A stretch of DNA of 24,339 nt from SM23-62 sp964575235 (GTDB taxonomy: Bacteria; Bacteroidota; Bacteroidia; Bacteroidales; SM23-62). Shown here one piece after another: positions 1-8,619 of the stretch (positions are counted from its first letter, which is position 1; every line of letters starts with the position of its first letter). The position numbers and the translations under genes were made by a program. The notes under the pieces are model-generated. The model saw only the letters and a program-made list of their open reading frames with translations. It searched no databases and was not told where the DNA came from. The stretch covers positions 1 through 24,339 of the forward strand of contig CAZNQG010000050.1 of the NCBI GenBank assembly GCA_964575235.1, in the 5' to 3' direction.

Positions 1-221
1 CCGTAGCCCTGGGCGAGGGATTCCACGAATTCCGCGTCCCCGTCTGATTCCTGCCCGCGAAGATGGAAGTTACAATGGGCGACGCCTGTATCGTACCCGG
101 CTGAAATGAAAAGGTCCAGCAGCACGATGGAATCAATCCCACCGCTTACGGTAACCAGGATCCGGTCTCCTTTCTTGCAGAGCCGGTTGGATCGTAAATA
201 ATCCCTGAAGCTGTCCAGCAT
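1..221 (-). CDS. tilS: tRNA(Ile)-lysidine synthase, N-terminal part (cut by window edge)
   Basis: TilS uses ATP to attach lysine to C34 of the AUA-reading tRNA-Ile, changing its decoding from AUG to AUA; it acts in the cytoplasm. The 73 visible residues start MLDSFRDYLRS and contain the PP-loop ATP-binding motif SGGIDS near residues 26-31, followed by the TilS-typical stretch AHCNFHLRGQESDGD around residues 48-62. The ATG at 221 is the first in-frame start after the upstream gene ends at 269, leaving a 47-nt spacer. The gene continues beyond the left edge, so its C-terminal tRNA-binding domains cannot be seen. It is the last visible member of the minus-strand proS cluster. Family assignment is firm because the PP-loop and the CNFHLRG segment occur together. 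Confidence 0.9.
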   Translation of the reverse strand, partial: MLDSFRDYLRSNRLCKKGDRILVTVSGGIDSIVLLDLFISAGYDTGVAHCNFHLRGQESDGDAEFVESLAQGY

Positions 222-235
222 CGGGTTCTTTTTTA

Positions 236-243
236 CAAATGTA
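236..243 (-). promoter_or_regulatory. possible -7 box (TACATTTG) ahead of tilS
   Basis: Read on the minus strand, this is a perfect match to the Bacteroidota -7 consensus TAnnTTTG, 15 to 22 nt upstream of the tilS start. No TTTG or TTG is seen at the expected -33 distance. It may be chance, or a weak internal promoter letting tilS be transcribed apart from the gene before it. Confidence 0.25.
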
Positions 244-268
244 ATCAATCTGATTCGTTGAGATTTCC

Positions 269-2224
269 TTATTCGTAAGCAATGATCCGCGGCTTGGTGA
301 CGTAGAAATTATCCGGATTCAGGCGCTGTTCCCCGTAGACATCGAGAAACAGGGGGAAGCTTTTTTCGGGATGGTTGGGATAATATCCCAGCCGCAGGGT
401 TATGGTCTCGAATACCAGCCTTTCGTTCCGGATACGGATTCCGATCCCGAGTCCCGAGTAAAATTCCCCGTCATGCCATTTCTTGTATTCGGGACCCACC
501 ATTCCGATGTCGATGAATCCAAAACCGACAAAGCGGAACCCGTAGAGAAAAAAGGGCGTGAACGCGTCCGCCTCATAGTTCAGGATGGTCTTTTGCTGAC
601 CCGTCGGCAGGTTTGAACGGAATCCGCGGATGCCTCCGTTGCCGTTGATATCGATGAATTCATCTTCAAACCTACGTATACCCCTGACGTATGACAGGGT
701 TACGAAATGCCTGAATTTGAATTGTCCGACGATGAAAAGAGGGGTGAAATACCTGGCCTGGGCATTGACCACTCCCTGCTCGAAAAATTCATAATCCCTC
801 AGGAAGCCCCCCCCTTCGAGCCGTGTAAAGAGGTAGCCGAAATTACCGAGATACCTTCCCTGGGAGAGGCTCAGGCCAGCATATAACCGCCGGTTGAACT
901 CGTTGATCTCCGGTCCCGCAGTCAGGGTAACCAGCATCCCCTGCGGCACGTCCTCGGTCCTCCCGAAATCGAGGATCAGGTTACTTTTGAAGAAGGTCTG
1001 GGAGGATATGGAAAGGGAGGTCAGCCATGCGTTCTTGTTATGGAATTCATAAAAACTGGTTTCGGACACATCCGGGCGCTCAATAAACCGGTTCCTGTAG
1101 AAACGGGTGGCGATGACGAAATTGAGCCGGTTTCTTGTATGCCTGCGGGCTGAACTCAGGTAGAAGGATCGGCCCACCCAGCCGTCGTAGATATTGTATT
1201 TTACCTGCATGGTTTCATCCACTGTATCCGGGTATTCGATGTGCCGCATTACCCGTGTACGGTCCAGGTTCAGGGCCCCCGCCCATTTGATGTCCGGTGT
1301 AAAGAACCTTCGATGCAACTCAACCTGGTAGCTTTCTGAATCGAAAATCCGGGCATATCTCATTTTGGAGTTAATGAAGGATCCTCCGAGGTTATTCATA
1401 ACATAGAAAATCTCGTTGCCCGTCCACGGCGACCGCTGTGCATCCCAGTAAAAAGCCATTTGCAGTTCATGACCAAGCCCAAACAGGTTTTTGTCAAACA
1501 AACTCAACCTGCCTGCGTCGTAATCGTTCAAGGCCCCGCCAATCCCGATCGAAAAATTGTCCTTGGTAAGGACCAGGACATCCACGCTGTCAGAGCCCGG
1601 CGCGCATTCCTGTATGTGGATCCTGGCATCCTGGATAAAGGGAAGTTCACGGAGGATCCTTTCGTTGTCTGCAAATTCGTTCGGATCGACCAGGTCACCT
1701 TTATAGAATAGCAAATGATTCTCGATAACCCTGTCCTGGGTTAAACGATGCATGTCGTTGCCGAACTTCTCAAGCGGGGTGCTTGCATGGCGGGCAGTGT
1801 CGGTTATGGTGGGACCGAAGGGTTTAAGTTTTACATGGCGTATCGATCGTATGATCTTGCCTCCCTGGGACAGGAACGGATCGGCACTGACCTGGGTTTG
1901 CAGGGTGTCGGTGACATCCGGCCGCCGGGGTGAGACGATCACAATATCATGAAGACGCTGGGTCCAGCGGTAACGGTCTGCCTTTATTTCCAGGGAATCG
2001 AAAAAAATGTTACCGGCTTCCCCCCGTGGGTACCGGACCTTGTAATTCAGTCCGCTGTGTATCACGATGGTGGTATCCCTGTCGAACTTCACGCTGGTCC
2101 CGGGCAGAATGATCCTGGAACCTGCGAGCAGCCTCAGCGTGTCGTAGGTGTTCGTATCCGGTCCCGCCGCATTCAGGGGCAGATTTATGACAGCGAGCAG
2201 AAAAAACAGGATGCATTTATTCAA
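269..2224 (-). CDS. Omp85/BamA-like outer-membrane barrel protein, TTG start
   Basis: A 651-residue outer-membrane protein. Residues 1-20 form a signal peptide (MNKCILFFLLAVINLPLNAA). Residues about 125-222 look like a single POTRA-type domain, and the remainder is rich in alternating aromatic and hydrophobic strands. Near residues 530-536 the segment GGIRGFR resembles the conserved VRGF/IRGF loop motif of Omp85 barrels. The related BamA and TamA proteins assemble or secrete outer-membrane proteins; what this one handles cannot be told. The start is a TTG at 2224: the frame is closed upstream by a TGA, contains no ATG there, and the next Met (about residue 158) would remove the signal peptide. 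GGAG lies 5 nt before the TTG. It lies between a conserved unknown gene and tilS. Alternative: a surface-antigen (bacterial surface antigen D15) family member of unrelated function. Confidence 0.75.
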   Translation of the reverse strand: MNKCILFFLLAVINLPLNAAGPDTNTYDTLRLLAGSRIILPGTSVKFDRDTTIVIHSGLNYKVRYPRGEAGNIFFDSLEIKADRYRWTQRLHDIVIVSPRRPDVTDTLQTQVSADPFLSQGGKIIRSIRHVKLKPFGPTITDTARHASTPLEKFGNDMHRLTQDRVIENHLLFYKGDLVDPNEFADNERILRELPFIQDARIHIQECAPGSDSVDVLVLTKDNFSIGIGGALNDYDAGRLSLFDKNLFGLGHELQMAFYWDAQRSPWTGNEIFYVMNNLGGSFINSKMRYARIFDSESYQVELHRRFFTPDIKWAGALNLDRTRVMRHIEYPDTVDETMQVKYNIYDGWVGRSFYLSSARRHTRNRLNFVIATRFYRNRFIERPDVSETSFYEFHNKNAWLTSLSISSQTFFKSNLILDFGRTEDVPQGMLVTLTAGPEINEFNRRLYAGLSLSQGRYLGNFGYLFTRLEGGGFLRDYEFFEQGVVNAQARYFTPLFIVGQFKFRHFVTLSYVRGIRRFEDEFIDINGNGGIRGFRSNLPTGQQKTILNYEADAFTPFFLYGFRFVGFGFIDIGMVGPEYKKWHDGEFYSGLGIGIRIRNERLVFETITLRLGYYPNHPEKSFPLFLDVYGEQRLNPDNFYVTKPRIIAYE

Positions 2225-2251
2225 TGGGCTCCGGGATTGGTCTGTATGGGT

Positions 2252-2296
2252 AAAATAAGGAAAAAGATGCGAAATTCACGGGTGCTTCCTTATTTT
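2252..2296 (-). terminator. perfect 11-bp inverted repeat, possible terminator or attenuator
   Basis: The arms AAAATAAGGAA (2252-2262) and TTCCTTATTTT (2286-2296) are exact inverted repeats around a 23-nt loop. It lies between the conserved unknown gene (ends 2315) and the TTG start of the Omp85-like gene (2224). On either strand the hairpin ends in a T-rich run, so it could act as a bidirectional or partial terminator. The stem is AT-rich and hence weak, so the call is tentative. Confidence 0.4.
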
Positions 2297-2314
2297 TTCC
2301 GCAGGCCGGGGGAT

Positions 2315-3016
2315 CTAACCGTTGGCGGTAACGTCGTCGGCGTTGAACTGGAAGCCAAGCCGCTTGCCGGTTCTAAGTTTGGATAACTGAATACGGTCAC
2401 TGATCTGTTCAACGGATGCAATCTTGACCGTATCGTATGGCGGTACGAGGAGATCGAATTCCAGGGTATAGTTGATCGCCAGATCAATGATCCGGGTGAG
2501 GGATTGTTTGTTTATTTTCTCGTTCCCGAAATTATTGAAAAAGAAACCCAGCTGCCGCTTGCCTTCCGTAAAGTAGTAAAGATCCTTGTTGACGAAGATC
2601 CTTCCGACCAGGTATCCGAGATCCTGCGTGCGGTTGTATTTGAAAGAATCCGCCAGGAAATTATAAATGTTTATGATGCCGCAGTAGGAAGCCATTTTAT
2701 CCCCCTGAACATAACTGGTCTTCCAAACACCGTGACCGCGATCGAACTCAAAAACGTTGGAATGCATTGCGAAGATCAGCAGGTCCCCGGCGATCTTGAT
2801 CTGTGCTCCGTAAAGGCCGTTGTCGGTATATTCAAGGTGTACCCTCTGGTCTGTATCCTGGAGTTTTGCGTTCAGTTGCTCCTTCAGCTCCATAAGGATG
2901 TCCTTCACGTCGGCCAGAACCGCAAGGGTGTTGTCGTGGACTTTCTGTTTGACTGCCGATTTATCCTTCAGGCTTTTAAGGATGTTGGTTTTGATTTCTT
3001 CCTTTTCCTTGCTCAT
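2315..3016 (-). CDS. conserved protein of unknown function downstream of proS
   Basis: A 233-residue soluble protein with no signal peptide or membrane segment. Residues about 1-60 are rich in Lys, Glu and Leu and look helical (possible coiled coil); the rest is mixed alpha/beta, with aromatic-rich stretches such as DLYYFTEGKRQLGFFFNNFG. I do not recognise a named domain and assign no function. The start ATG at 3016 lies 9 nt after the proS stop, so the two genes are very probably cotranscribed. That link to prolyl-tRNA charging is contextual only. The clean length, the absence of a competing frame and the operon spacing support a real gene. Confidence 0.8.
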   Translation of the reverse strand: MSKEKEEIKTNILKSLKDKSAVKQKVHDNTLAVLADVKDILMELKEQLNAKLQDTDQRVHLEYTDNGLYGAQIKIAGDLLIFAMHSNVFEFDRGHGVWKTSYVQGDKMASYCGIINIYNFLADSFKYNRTQDLGYLVGRIFVNKDLYYFTEGKRQLGFFFNNFGNEKINKQSLTRIIDLAINYTLEFDLLVPPYDTVKIASVEQISDRIQLSKLRTGKRLGFQFNADDVTANG

Positions 3017-3025
3017 GACGGTGGG

Positions 3026-4501
3026 TTAATAGGCTATGGCAAATAGGGCCCTCTGACTGGAAGGTTTACCCGAATAAATGCATTTTCCTTTCTCGGTTTC
3101 AGAATCAAAAGGGATGCAGCGTATGGTTGCTTTGGTTTCCTCCTTGATGCGAATCTCGGTTTCCCGCGTGCCGTCCCAGTGCGCCAGAATAAATCCGGGC
3201 CGGTTTTTCATGATGTCTTTGAACTCTTCCCAGTCGTCGACACGGTAAATGTTCCTGTTCCGGAATTCCAGGGATTTCCGGTAAATGTTTTGCTGTATCT
3301 CCTCCATCAGCCCGGTCACCAACCCCGCCAGTCCGGTTCTGGGGACCACCTGTTTTTCAAGGGTGTCGCGGCGTGCGACCTCGGCAGTGTTGTTCTCCAG
3401 GTCCCTCGGTCCCACGGCAATGCGAACGGGAATCCCTTTCATCTCATACTCGGTGAATTTCCAGCCGGGCTTTTGTGTATCCCGATCATCCAGCTTGACG
3501 GACACTCCGGATGCTTCCAGCTCTGCCTTTATTACGGCGGCCTGCTCCCGTACCCTGTTGAACTCCTTCTGCGATTTGTAAATCGGGACGATCACTGCCT
3601 GGATCGGTGCCAGCCTGGGAGGAAGGATTAATCCGTTGTCGTCTGAGTGTGCCATGATCAGGGCACCCATAAGCCGGGTGGAGACTCCCCAGGAGGTGGC
3701 CCAGACGTAATCCAGTTTTCCTTCCTGTGTGGTGAACTGCACATCGAATGCCCTGGCAAAATTCTGTCCCAGGAAATGGCTTGTGCCGGACTGAAGTGCT
3801 TTCCCGTCCTGCATCATGGCCTCGATGGCAAAGGTGTCCACTGCACCGGCAAACCGCTCTTCCTCGGTTTTCTTTCCCCTGATAACCGGCACCCCTATAT
3901 AATTTTCCGCAAAATCGGCATACAGGTTGATGATTTTTTCGGTTTCCTCCATGGCCTCTTCCCTTGTAGCATGGGCTGTATGCCCTTCCTGCCAAAGAAA
4001 TTCGGCGGTCCTCAAGAACAGGCGGGTTCTCATTTCCCAGCGGACGATGTTGGCCCACTGGTTTACAAGGATGGGCAGGTCCCGATAGGACTGGATCCAG
4101 TTGCGGTATGAATTCCAGATGATGGTTTCCGAAGTGGGACGTATGATGAGTTCTTCTTCCAGTTTTGCATCCTCATCCACCACGATCTGTCCGGTTTTTT
4201 TATCGATCTTCAGCCGGTAATGGGTTACGACCGCACACTCCTTGGCAAATCCTTCCACATGGGCTGCTTCCCTGCTGAAAAAAGACTTGGGGATCAAAAG
4301 GGGAAAATATGCGTTTGAATGCCCGGTTTTCTTGAACATTCCGTCCAGGATGGACTGCATTTTTTCCCAGATGGCATATCCGTAAGGCTTGATTACCATG
4401 CAACCCCTGACCGCGGAGTTCTCGGCAAGGCCTGCCTTTATCACAAGGTCGTTATACCACTGGGCATAATTTTCCGCTCTTGGTGTGAGTTCTTTTGCCA
4501 T
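3026..4501 (-). CDS. proS: proline--tRNA ligase, archaeal/eukaryotic-like type
   Basis: Charges tRNA-Pro with proline using ATP, in the cytoplasm. The 491-residue protein starts MAKELTPRAENYAQWYNDLV and belongs to the short archaeal-like class of ProRS, which lacks the large editing insertion of the E. coli type. Class II features include the motif-2 region (IIRPTSETIIWNSYRNWIQS, then RWEMRTRLFLRTAEFLWQEGHTAH) and the motif-3 region GVSTRLMGALIMAHSDDNG. The anticodon-binding domain follows (APIQAVIVPI), then the zinc-like C-terminal domain ending in ALFAIAY, with the terminal Tyr typical of this class. I place the start at 4501; an in-frame ATG 39 nt upstream would add a non-conserved tail. 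It heads the minus-strand cluster and is divergent from the lipoprotein gene at 4652. Confidence 0.95.
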   Translation of the reverse strand: MAKELTPRAENYAQWYNDLVIKAGLAENSAVRGCMVIKPYGYAIWEKMQSILDGMFKKTGHSNAYFPLLIPKSFFSREAAHVEGFAKECAVVTHYRLKIDKKTGQIVVDEDAKLEEELIIRPTSETIIWNSYRNWIQSYRDLPILVNQWANIVRWEMRTRLFLRTAEFLWQEGHTAHATREEAMEETEKIINLYADFAENYIGVPVIRGKKTEEERFAGAVDTFAIEAMMQDGKALQSGTSHFLGQNFARAFDVQFTTQEGKLDYVWATSWGVSTRLMGALIMAHSDDNGLILPPRLAPIQAVIVPIYKSQKEFNRVREQAAVIKAELEASGVSVKLDDRDTQKPGWKFTEYEMKGIPVRIAVGPRDLENNTAEVARRDTLEKQVVPRTGLAGLVTGLMEEIQQNIYRKSLEFRNRNIYRVDDWEEFKDIMKNRPGFILAHWDGTRETEIRIKEETKATIRCIPFDSETEKGKCIYSGKPSSQRALFAIAY

Positions 4502-4651
4502 TCCGTATCTTTGTAATCTCAAAAGCTGCAAATTAAGCAATAATCGAAAAGATATTAAAGGCGAGGTGAATTTTATTTTCAGCCCTGACGGAACGTTTTT
4601 GGTATGGTATTTGCTTTTTATCAGGTAAAAGAACCATCTGGAGGATTAACC

Positions 4652-6313
4652 ATGAAAACTTTGATCAAAATAGGAATCATCCCGGTACTGGTCCTGATGA
4701 TGGGGGCATGCTCCTCTACATACAGGGCCGGTGTCACGGAATACGACGACCTTTACTATACGCCCCGTGACGCAAGGATGCAGAACGAGATGGCTCAGGC
4801 TGAAGTACAGGCGGAACAAGGCGCGGTAAAGTCAGAGGAAAATCAGCTGAGCGATTATGAAAAGTACCGGCTTTCCCTGGAGGAGGGGGCGGGAGAAGAA
4901 TCGTTCTATTCCGAGGCCGAACCGTATGAAGATACCACCTACTACGGACCGGAAGGGGATTACGGCTATGCATACTACGATGAGGGAAGCCAGCCTCCGG
5001 TGATAAACAACTATTACGGAACGGTAAACCAGTATCCCTCCTATACGGCACGAATAAACCGCTTCCATTCCCCATACATGGGATACAACTACTATGATCC
5101 CTGGTATTACAGCGGGTATTACGATCCATGGTATTACGATCCCTGGTACTACGATCCCTGGTCCTGGGGACCCAGGTTCTCCGTTAGCCTCGGTTTCGGA
5201 TGGGGTTGGGGATATTCCGGTTTTGGCTGGGGGTACCCGTACTACGGATGGAGCTATCCCGGATGGGGATATCCCGGATGGGGCTATGGAAGTTATTATT
5301 CCTCATACTGGAGGGGATACGGCCACGGATGGTATGACGGGTATTATGGAGGAGGTTATTATTACCCGACACCCTACGCCTATTACAGCGATTATGGCCG
5401 GGGCAAGACATATACATACGGTCCCAGGTCATCGCGTTCGGGGTACACCACCTACGGGGCCCGTACCGTTACGGACCCGAAGAAGATGAATACGGCTTCC
5501 GGGACCTATGGAAGGACCAGGGGTACCACAGCAGGCGGCTCCGGTGGAACGGCAACCCGTACCACCGGTGGATCAGGAAACACCGATAATATGCGCCGCA
5601 ATTCGGCCATAACGGCAAGCGGGGCTAACGCGGGAAACTCACGCAGCCGCATGCAGGGCAACCAGGGGAGCCAGGGCAATGCTTACGGGCGTGACAAGGA
5701 GAAAACACCGACGACATCCAGGGCGAGTTATACGGGCAACAGCCAGCGGAACACCAATGCAAGCGGCAACTCGAGGACGGTAACCACCGTACGGGGCACG
5801 GACCAGAAACCGGGAGACGGTAAGGGCAGGGCGAACCCCAGCCTATCGACCGACCCTTCAAGGAGCGCTTCAAGGTATACCACACGGAGTAACAATACGA
5901 GCCGGTATACAACGACGACAAGGCAGAGCTACACTCCGACCTACACCAGGCCAAGGACGGCGTACAAACCGACCTATAACAGCAGTTCCACACGGAGCAG
6001 CTCCACGTACAAATCGAGCACGCCAAGGTCAACGTACACCCGGCCCGGAAGCAGTTCAAACTACCGCTCTAGCTCGACGCCCTCAAGATCAAGCAGCAAC
6101 AGCTACCGCTCATACAGTCCGAGCCGGTCATCGCGCAGTTATACTCCATCCAGATCGTCTGGATCCAGTTACCGGTCCTCCGGCTCGGTGAGCCGTTCGT
6201 CGGGTTCGGTGAGCCGCTCGTCCGGTAGCGTTAGCCGCTCTTCAGGCTCGGTGAGCCGTTCCTCCTCATCCGGTTCCAGATCGTCCTCTTCAAGCGGAGG
6301 CAGGAGACGCTAG
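4652..6313 (+). CDS. low-complexity Tyr/Gly/Trp- then Ser/Arg-rich lipoprotein
   Basis: A 553-residue predicted lipoprotein. Residues 1-20 (MKTLIKIGIIPVLVLMMGAC) form a signal peptide with the lipobox Cys at 20. An acidic, Tyr-containing region follows to about residue 120. About residues 125-255 are extremely rich in Tyr, Gly, Trp, Pro and Asp, including the tandem YDPWY motif. The rest is dominated by Ser, Thr, Arg and Gly and ends in four GSVSRSS repeats and GGRRR. Similar composition in Bacteroidota is sometimes labelled vitellogenin-like, without functional evidence. The start at 4652 is chosen over the in-frame ATG at 4604 because GGAGG lies just upstream and the signal peptide begins there. 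A surface-anchored structural or sticky protein is possible, but function is unknown. The next gene encodes an outer-membrane barrel. Confidence 0.8.
   Translation: MKTLIKIGIIPVLVLMMGACSSTYRAGVTEYDDLYYTPRDARMQNEMAQAEVQAEQGAVKSEENQLSDYEKYRLSLEEGAGEESFYSEAEPYEDTTYYGPEGDYGYAYYDEGSQPPVINNYYGTVNQYPSYTARINRFHSPYMGYNYYDPWYYSGYYDPWYYDPWYYDPWSWGPRFSVSLGFGWGWGYSGFGWGYPYYGWSYPGWGYPGWGYGSYYSSYWRGYGHGWYDGYYGGGYYYPTPYAYYSDYGRGKTYTYGPRSSRSGYTTYGARTVTDPKKMNTASGTYGRTRGTTAGGSGGTATRTTGGSGNTDNMRRNSAITASGANAGNSRSRMQGNQGSQGNAYGRDKEKTPTTSRASYTGNSQRNTNASGNSRTVTTVRGTDQKPGDGKGRANPSLSTDPSRSASRYTTRSNNTSRYTTTTRQSYTPTYTRPRTAYKPTYNSSSTRSSSTYKSSTPRSTYTRPGSSSNYRSSSTPSRSSSNSYRSYSPSRSSRSYTPSRSSGSSYRSSGSVSRSSGSVSRSSGSVSRSSGSVSRSSSSGSRSSSSSGGRRR
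5117..5161 (+). repeat. three tandem 15-bp units encoding YYDPW
   Basis: Three consecutive 15-base units (5117-5131, 5132-5146, 5147-5161) differ at one or two third positions, and each encodes YYDPW. A fourth, interrupted copy lies just upstream (about 5093-5105). The units lie within the low-complexity lipoprotein gene and may be slippage-prone. Confidence 0.85.
6182..6265 (+). repeat. four tandem 21-bp units encoding GSVSRSS
   Basis: The units at 6182-6202, 6203-6223, 6224-6244 and 6245-6265 each encode GSVSRSS. Copies 1 and 4 share their first 17 bases exactly, while copy 3 uses different Ser and Val codons. The repeat lies at the C-terminal end of the lipoprotein gene and preserves the frame, so changes in copy number would lengthen or shorten the tail without disrupting it. 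Confidence 0.9.
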
Positions 6314-6395
6314 GCAAAGTTGAACTGTCACTTTATTCAGCATTGATCAGCCATCTGGTTGAAAGCAGAACCTGTATCTAATTAAAAGCAATGAA

Positions 6396-7877
6396 ATGAA
6401 AAGAATATATTCCATACTGATTGCATCCTGTATCCTTCTGTCCGCCATGGCGCAGAACGAAACGGATGCACTCCGTTATTCCCAGAATTTTTACGGGGGA
6501 ACGGCCAGGGCGGTCGCCATGGGGGGTGCCTTCGGAGCCCTGGGTGGCGATTTTACATCTGCCAGCATGAATCCCGCAGGGATCGGGGTATACCGGAGTA
6601 CAGAACTGACCTTTACCCCGACTCTTCTTTACGACGTTACATCATCCGATTACCTGGGTGAAACCAGGGAGGACAGCCGATATCGCTTTCTGGTGAACAA
6701 CCTGGGATTTGTGCATACAAAGCTTACGGGCAAGGACCAGGGCTGGGTAGGCGTTGCCTTCGGCCTGGGCTATAACCAGCTGAACAGCTTCAACCGTAAC
6801 ACCAACATGAAAGGGGTTATGCTTCCAGGGAGCGAAAACAGCTCCAGCCTTCTGGACAACTTCACCAATTATGCGAACAATACAGCCGGGGCCATGGACG
6901 ACCCGGGTTTGCTGGATCCTTTTTACGAGGGACTTGCATGGGAGACCTACATGCTGGAGCTGGATACCCTGGGTTTCTGGAACGAGCTCTGGAACCAGTA
7001 TTACGGCCAGACACAGCAGAGGAGGATCCAGGAATCCGGCGGGATCGGCGAATATGCGATCAGCATCGGGGCCAATTACAGCAACCGGCTTTACCTGGGA
7101 GCCACTTTTGGTATCCACAGGCTCCGGTATGTTTCCGAGGTTAGCCACACGGAGGCGGACGATGCCCTGATCGTGGATTATTTCGATTCCTTTACGTTCA
7201 GGGAACTGCTTGATACCAGGGGAGTAGGGTATACCTTCAAGTTTGGACTGATCTTCCGGCCCATCAGCCTGATCCGTATCGGTGCCGCCTTCCATCTTCC
7301 TACCTTTTACAACATCCATGAAAGCTTTTACACCGATATGTCCTCCAGTTTTGACCTGGAATATTCCATGCCGGAGTACTACCTGCAGTCCCCCACCAAC
7401 GAATTCGATTACTGGCTGCGCACCCCTTATAAAGCCATCGGCAGTGTGGCGGTTCAGCTGGGCAGGCTCGCCATCATCAGTGCGGATTACGAATACATGG
7501 ATTACAGGATGGCCAGCATGGACAGCCACAGCGCCGATTACGAACTGCTGGACCAGAACGACCGCATCCGCGATATATACAAGGCGGCGCACAATGTGCG
7601 TGCCGGGGCGGAGCTTCACCTGGGACCCATGTACCTGCGGGGGGGCACATCCTTTTACGGAAGTCCCTACAGATCCTCGGAAGCCAATGCCGATGCATGG
7701 CATGTGACGGTGAACGGGGGACTGGGTATCAGGAGCAAGCATTTCTTCTTCGATCTTGCCTATGCTCTCCGTATGAACGATTACCATTACTGGCTCTATA
7801 TCCCGGAAGACACCCGGGGAGCCGACATAGAGACCAACAACCAGCAGATGATGGCCACGCTCGGATTCAGGTTCTAG
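6396..7877 (+). CDS. FadL/OmpP1-family outer-membrane protein
   Basis: A 493-residue outer-membrane barrel with a signal peptide ending around residue 19-20 (SAMAQ). The early region GGTARAVAMGGAFGALGGDF, followed by TSASMNPAGIGVY, is the hallmark of FadL/OmpP1/TodX-type transporters, whose N-terminal hatch lies inside the barrel and whose E. coli member imports long-chain fatty acids. The remainder alternates aromatic and polar residues, and the C-terminus ends in TLGFRF with the terminal Phe expected of BAM substrates. Bacteroidota homologues are often labelled hemin receptor; I see nothing that fixes the substrate. It starts 82 nt after the lipoprotein gene on the same strand, so the two may be cotranscribed and could act at the same surface. 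It converges with the lar-wbqC operon. Confidence 0.8.
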   Translation: MKRIYSILIASCILLSAMAQNETDALRYSQNFYGGTARAVAMGGAFGALGGDFTSASMNPAGIGVYRSTELTFTPTLLYDVTSSDYLGETREDSRYRFLVNNLGFVHTKLTGKDQGWVGVAFGLGYNQLNSFNRNTNMKGVMLPGSENSSSLLDNFTNYANNTAGAMDDPGLLDPFYEGLAWETYMLELDTLGFWNELWNQYYGQTQQRRIQESGGIGEYAISIGANYSNRLYLGATFGIHRLRYVSEVSHTEADDALIVDYFDSFTFRELLDTRGVGYTFKFGLIFRPISLIRIGAAFHLPTFYNIHESFYTDMSSSFDLEYSMPEYYLQSPTNEFDYWLRTPYKAIGSVAVQLGRLAIISADYEYMDYRMASMDSHSADYELLDQNDRIRDIYKAAHNVRAGAELHLGPMYLRGGTSFYGSPYRSSEANADAWHVTVNGGLGIRSKHFFFDLAYALRMNDYHYWLYIPEDTRGADIETNNQQMMATLGFRF

Positions 7878-7943
7878 ATCCGCATCATATCCACATGCAT
7901 AACCGGCCTGAAGCGACCGGAAAGGGATGGTTTGGCTATTGGA

Positions 7944-7969
7944 TTCCGGCGGACTTCCCGGTGCCGGAA
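7944..7969. terminator. weak hairpin between convergent genes
   Basis: TTCCGGC (7944-7950) and GCCGGAA (7963-7969) form a perfect 7-bp stem with a 12-nt loop, between the convergent ends of the FadL-like gene (7877) and wbqC (7971). No T-run follows on either strand, so an intrinsic terminator is only suggested by position. Confidence 0.25.
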
Positions 7970-7970
7970 C

Positions 7971-8618
7971 CTAATCCCTGCGGATGGAGCGTTCGAGAAC
8001 GGACCGGGCGTTCGGGCCTTCGTTGAAGATCAGATCGACGATGCTCAGGTTTTCCAGGAAACCCTGCCGTTCGGCAAATACCTGGAAGTAAGGCTCGGGC
8101 CTGAAGTCCGCATCAGCCGTAAACCCCTTCTTGGGATGGATGGCATCCCGGATATCCATGGCCCCAATCCCTTCCGCACCGGCATACTCCCCGGTCAGTG
8201 AGTAGCCCCCTTCTATCTCGAGGACCTCCAGCAGGTAATCCAGGATCTCAAGGTTGAGGTCCATCAGGTATTCGTGTTTTTTATCCAGGAGGGACCGGAT
8301 CTCATCGGTATGAAATTCAAAGAAGGGTGAATGCCGGTACGCCGATTCCAGTCCCTTCCAGTGGAGTTTCCTCCAGTTCCTGGAATAATCGATCCGGACA
8401 TCGCGCACATGTGACTTATGTTCAGTCCCCTTCAGGACGGGAACACTGAGGCTGAGTTTCCCGTTGGCACCATAAACCATGCAACGGTTGCGATAGGTCT
8501 GCTTCCCGTAATGGTCATATTGTTCGATGATCCTTTCGGGATAGAGCAGAAACTTGGTAAAATACTGGACCGGACCGAAATAGGAGGTGCTCAGCAGTAC
8601 TTTTCCCTCGGCCTGCAT
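7971..8618 (-). CDS. WbqC-family protein
   Basis: A 215-residue cytoplasmic protein matching the WbqC-like family. The N-terminus is LLSTSYFGPVQYFTKFL, then YGKQTYRNRCMVYGANGKLSLSVPV, RDVRIDYSRNWRKLHWKGLESAY and SPFFEFHTDEI. The family is named after a gene in O-antigen clusters, but its biochemical role is not established. Its ATG lies one base after the larB stop (TGA-A-ATG), so it is translated as the last gene of the larC-larE-larB operon. From memory, in many Bacteroidota this gene lies directly downstream of the tandem lepB genes; here the lar and DUF362 genes lie between them. Whether it contributes to nickel-pincer chemistry or is simply an old neighbour cannot be decided here. Confidence 0.85.
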   Translation of the reverse strand: MQAEGKVLLSTSYFGPVQYFTKFLLYPERIIEQYDHYGKQTYRNRCMVYGANGKLSLSVPVLKGTEHKSHVRDVRIDYSRNWRKLHWKGLESAYRHSPFFEFHTDEIRSLLDKKHEYLMDLNLEILDYLLEVLEIEGGYSLTGEYAGAEGIGAMDIRDAIHPKKGFTADADFRPEPYFQVFAERQGFLENLSIVDLIFNEGPNARSVLERSIRRD

Positions 8619-8619
8619 T

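Noticed and set aside
4502..4540. Upstream in-frame ATG extending proS by 13 residues (MLNLQLLRLQRYG)
   Set aside because: The extension has no similarity to ProRS N-termini, whereas MAKELTPRAENYAQWYNDLV is a typical start.
6182..6265. CRISPR-like array in the regularly spaced 21-bp units
   Set aside because: The units are contiguous with no spacers, are in frame within a gene, and encode a simple amino-acid repeat.
6642..7787. Long minus-strand frame opposite the FadL-like gene
   Set aside because: Its 381 residues have no domain or signal features and mirror the codon pattern of the clear plus-strand barrel gene.
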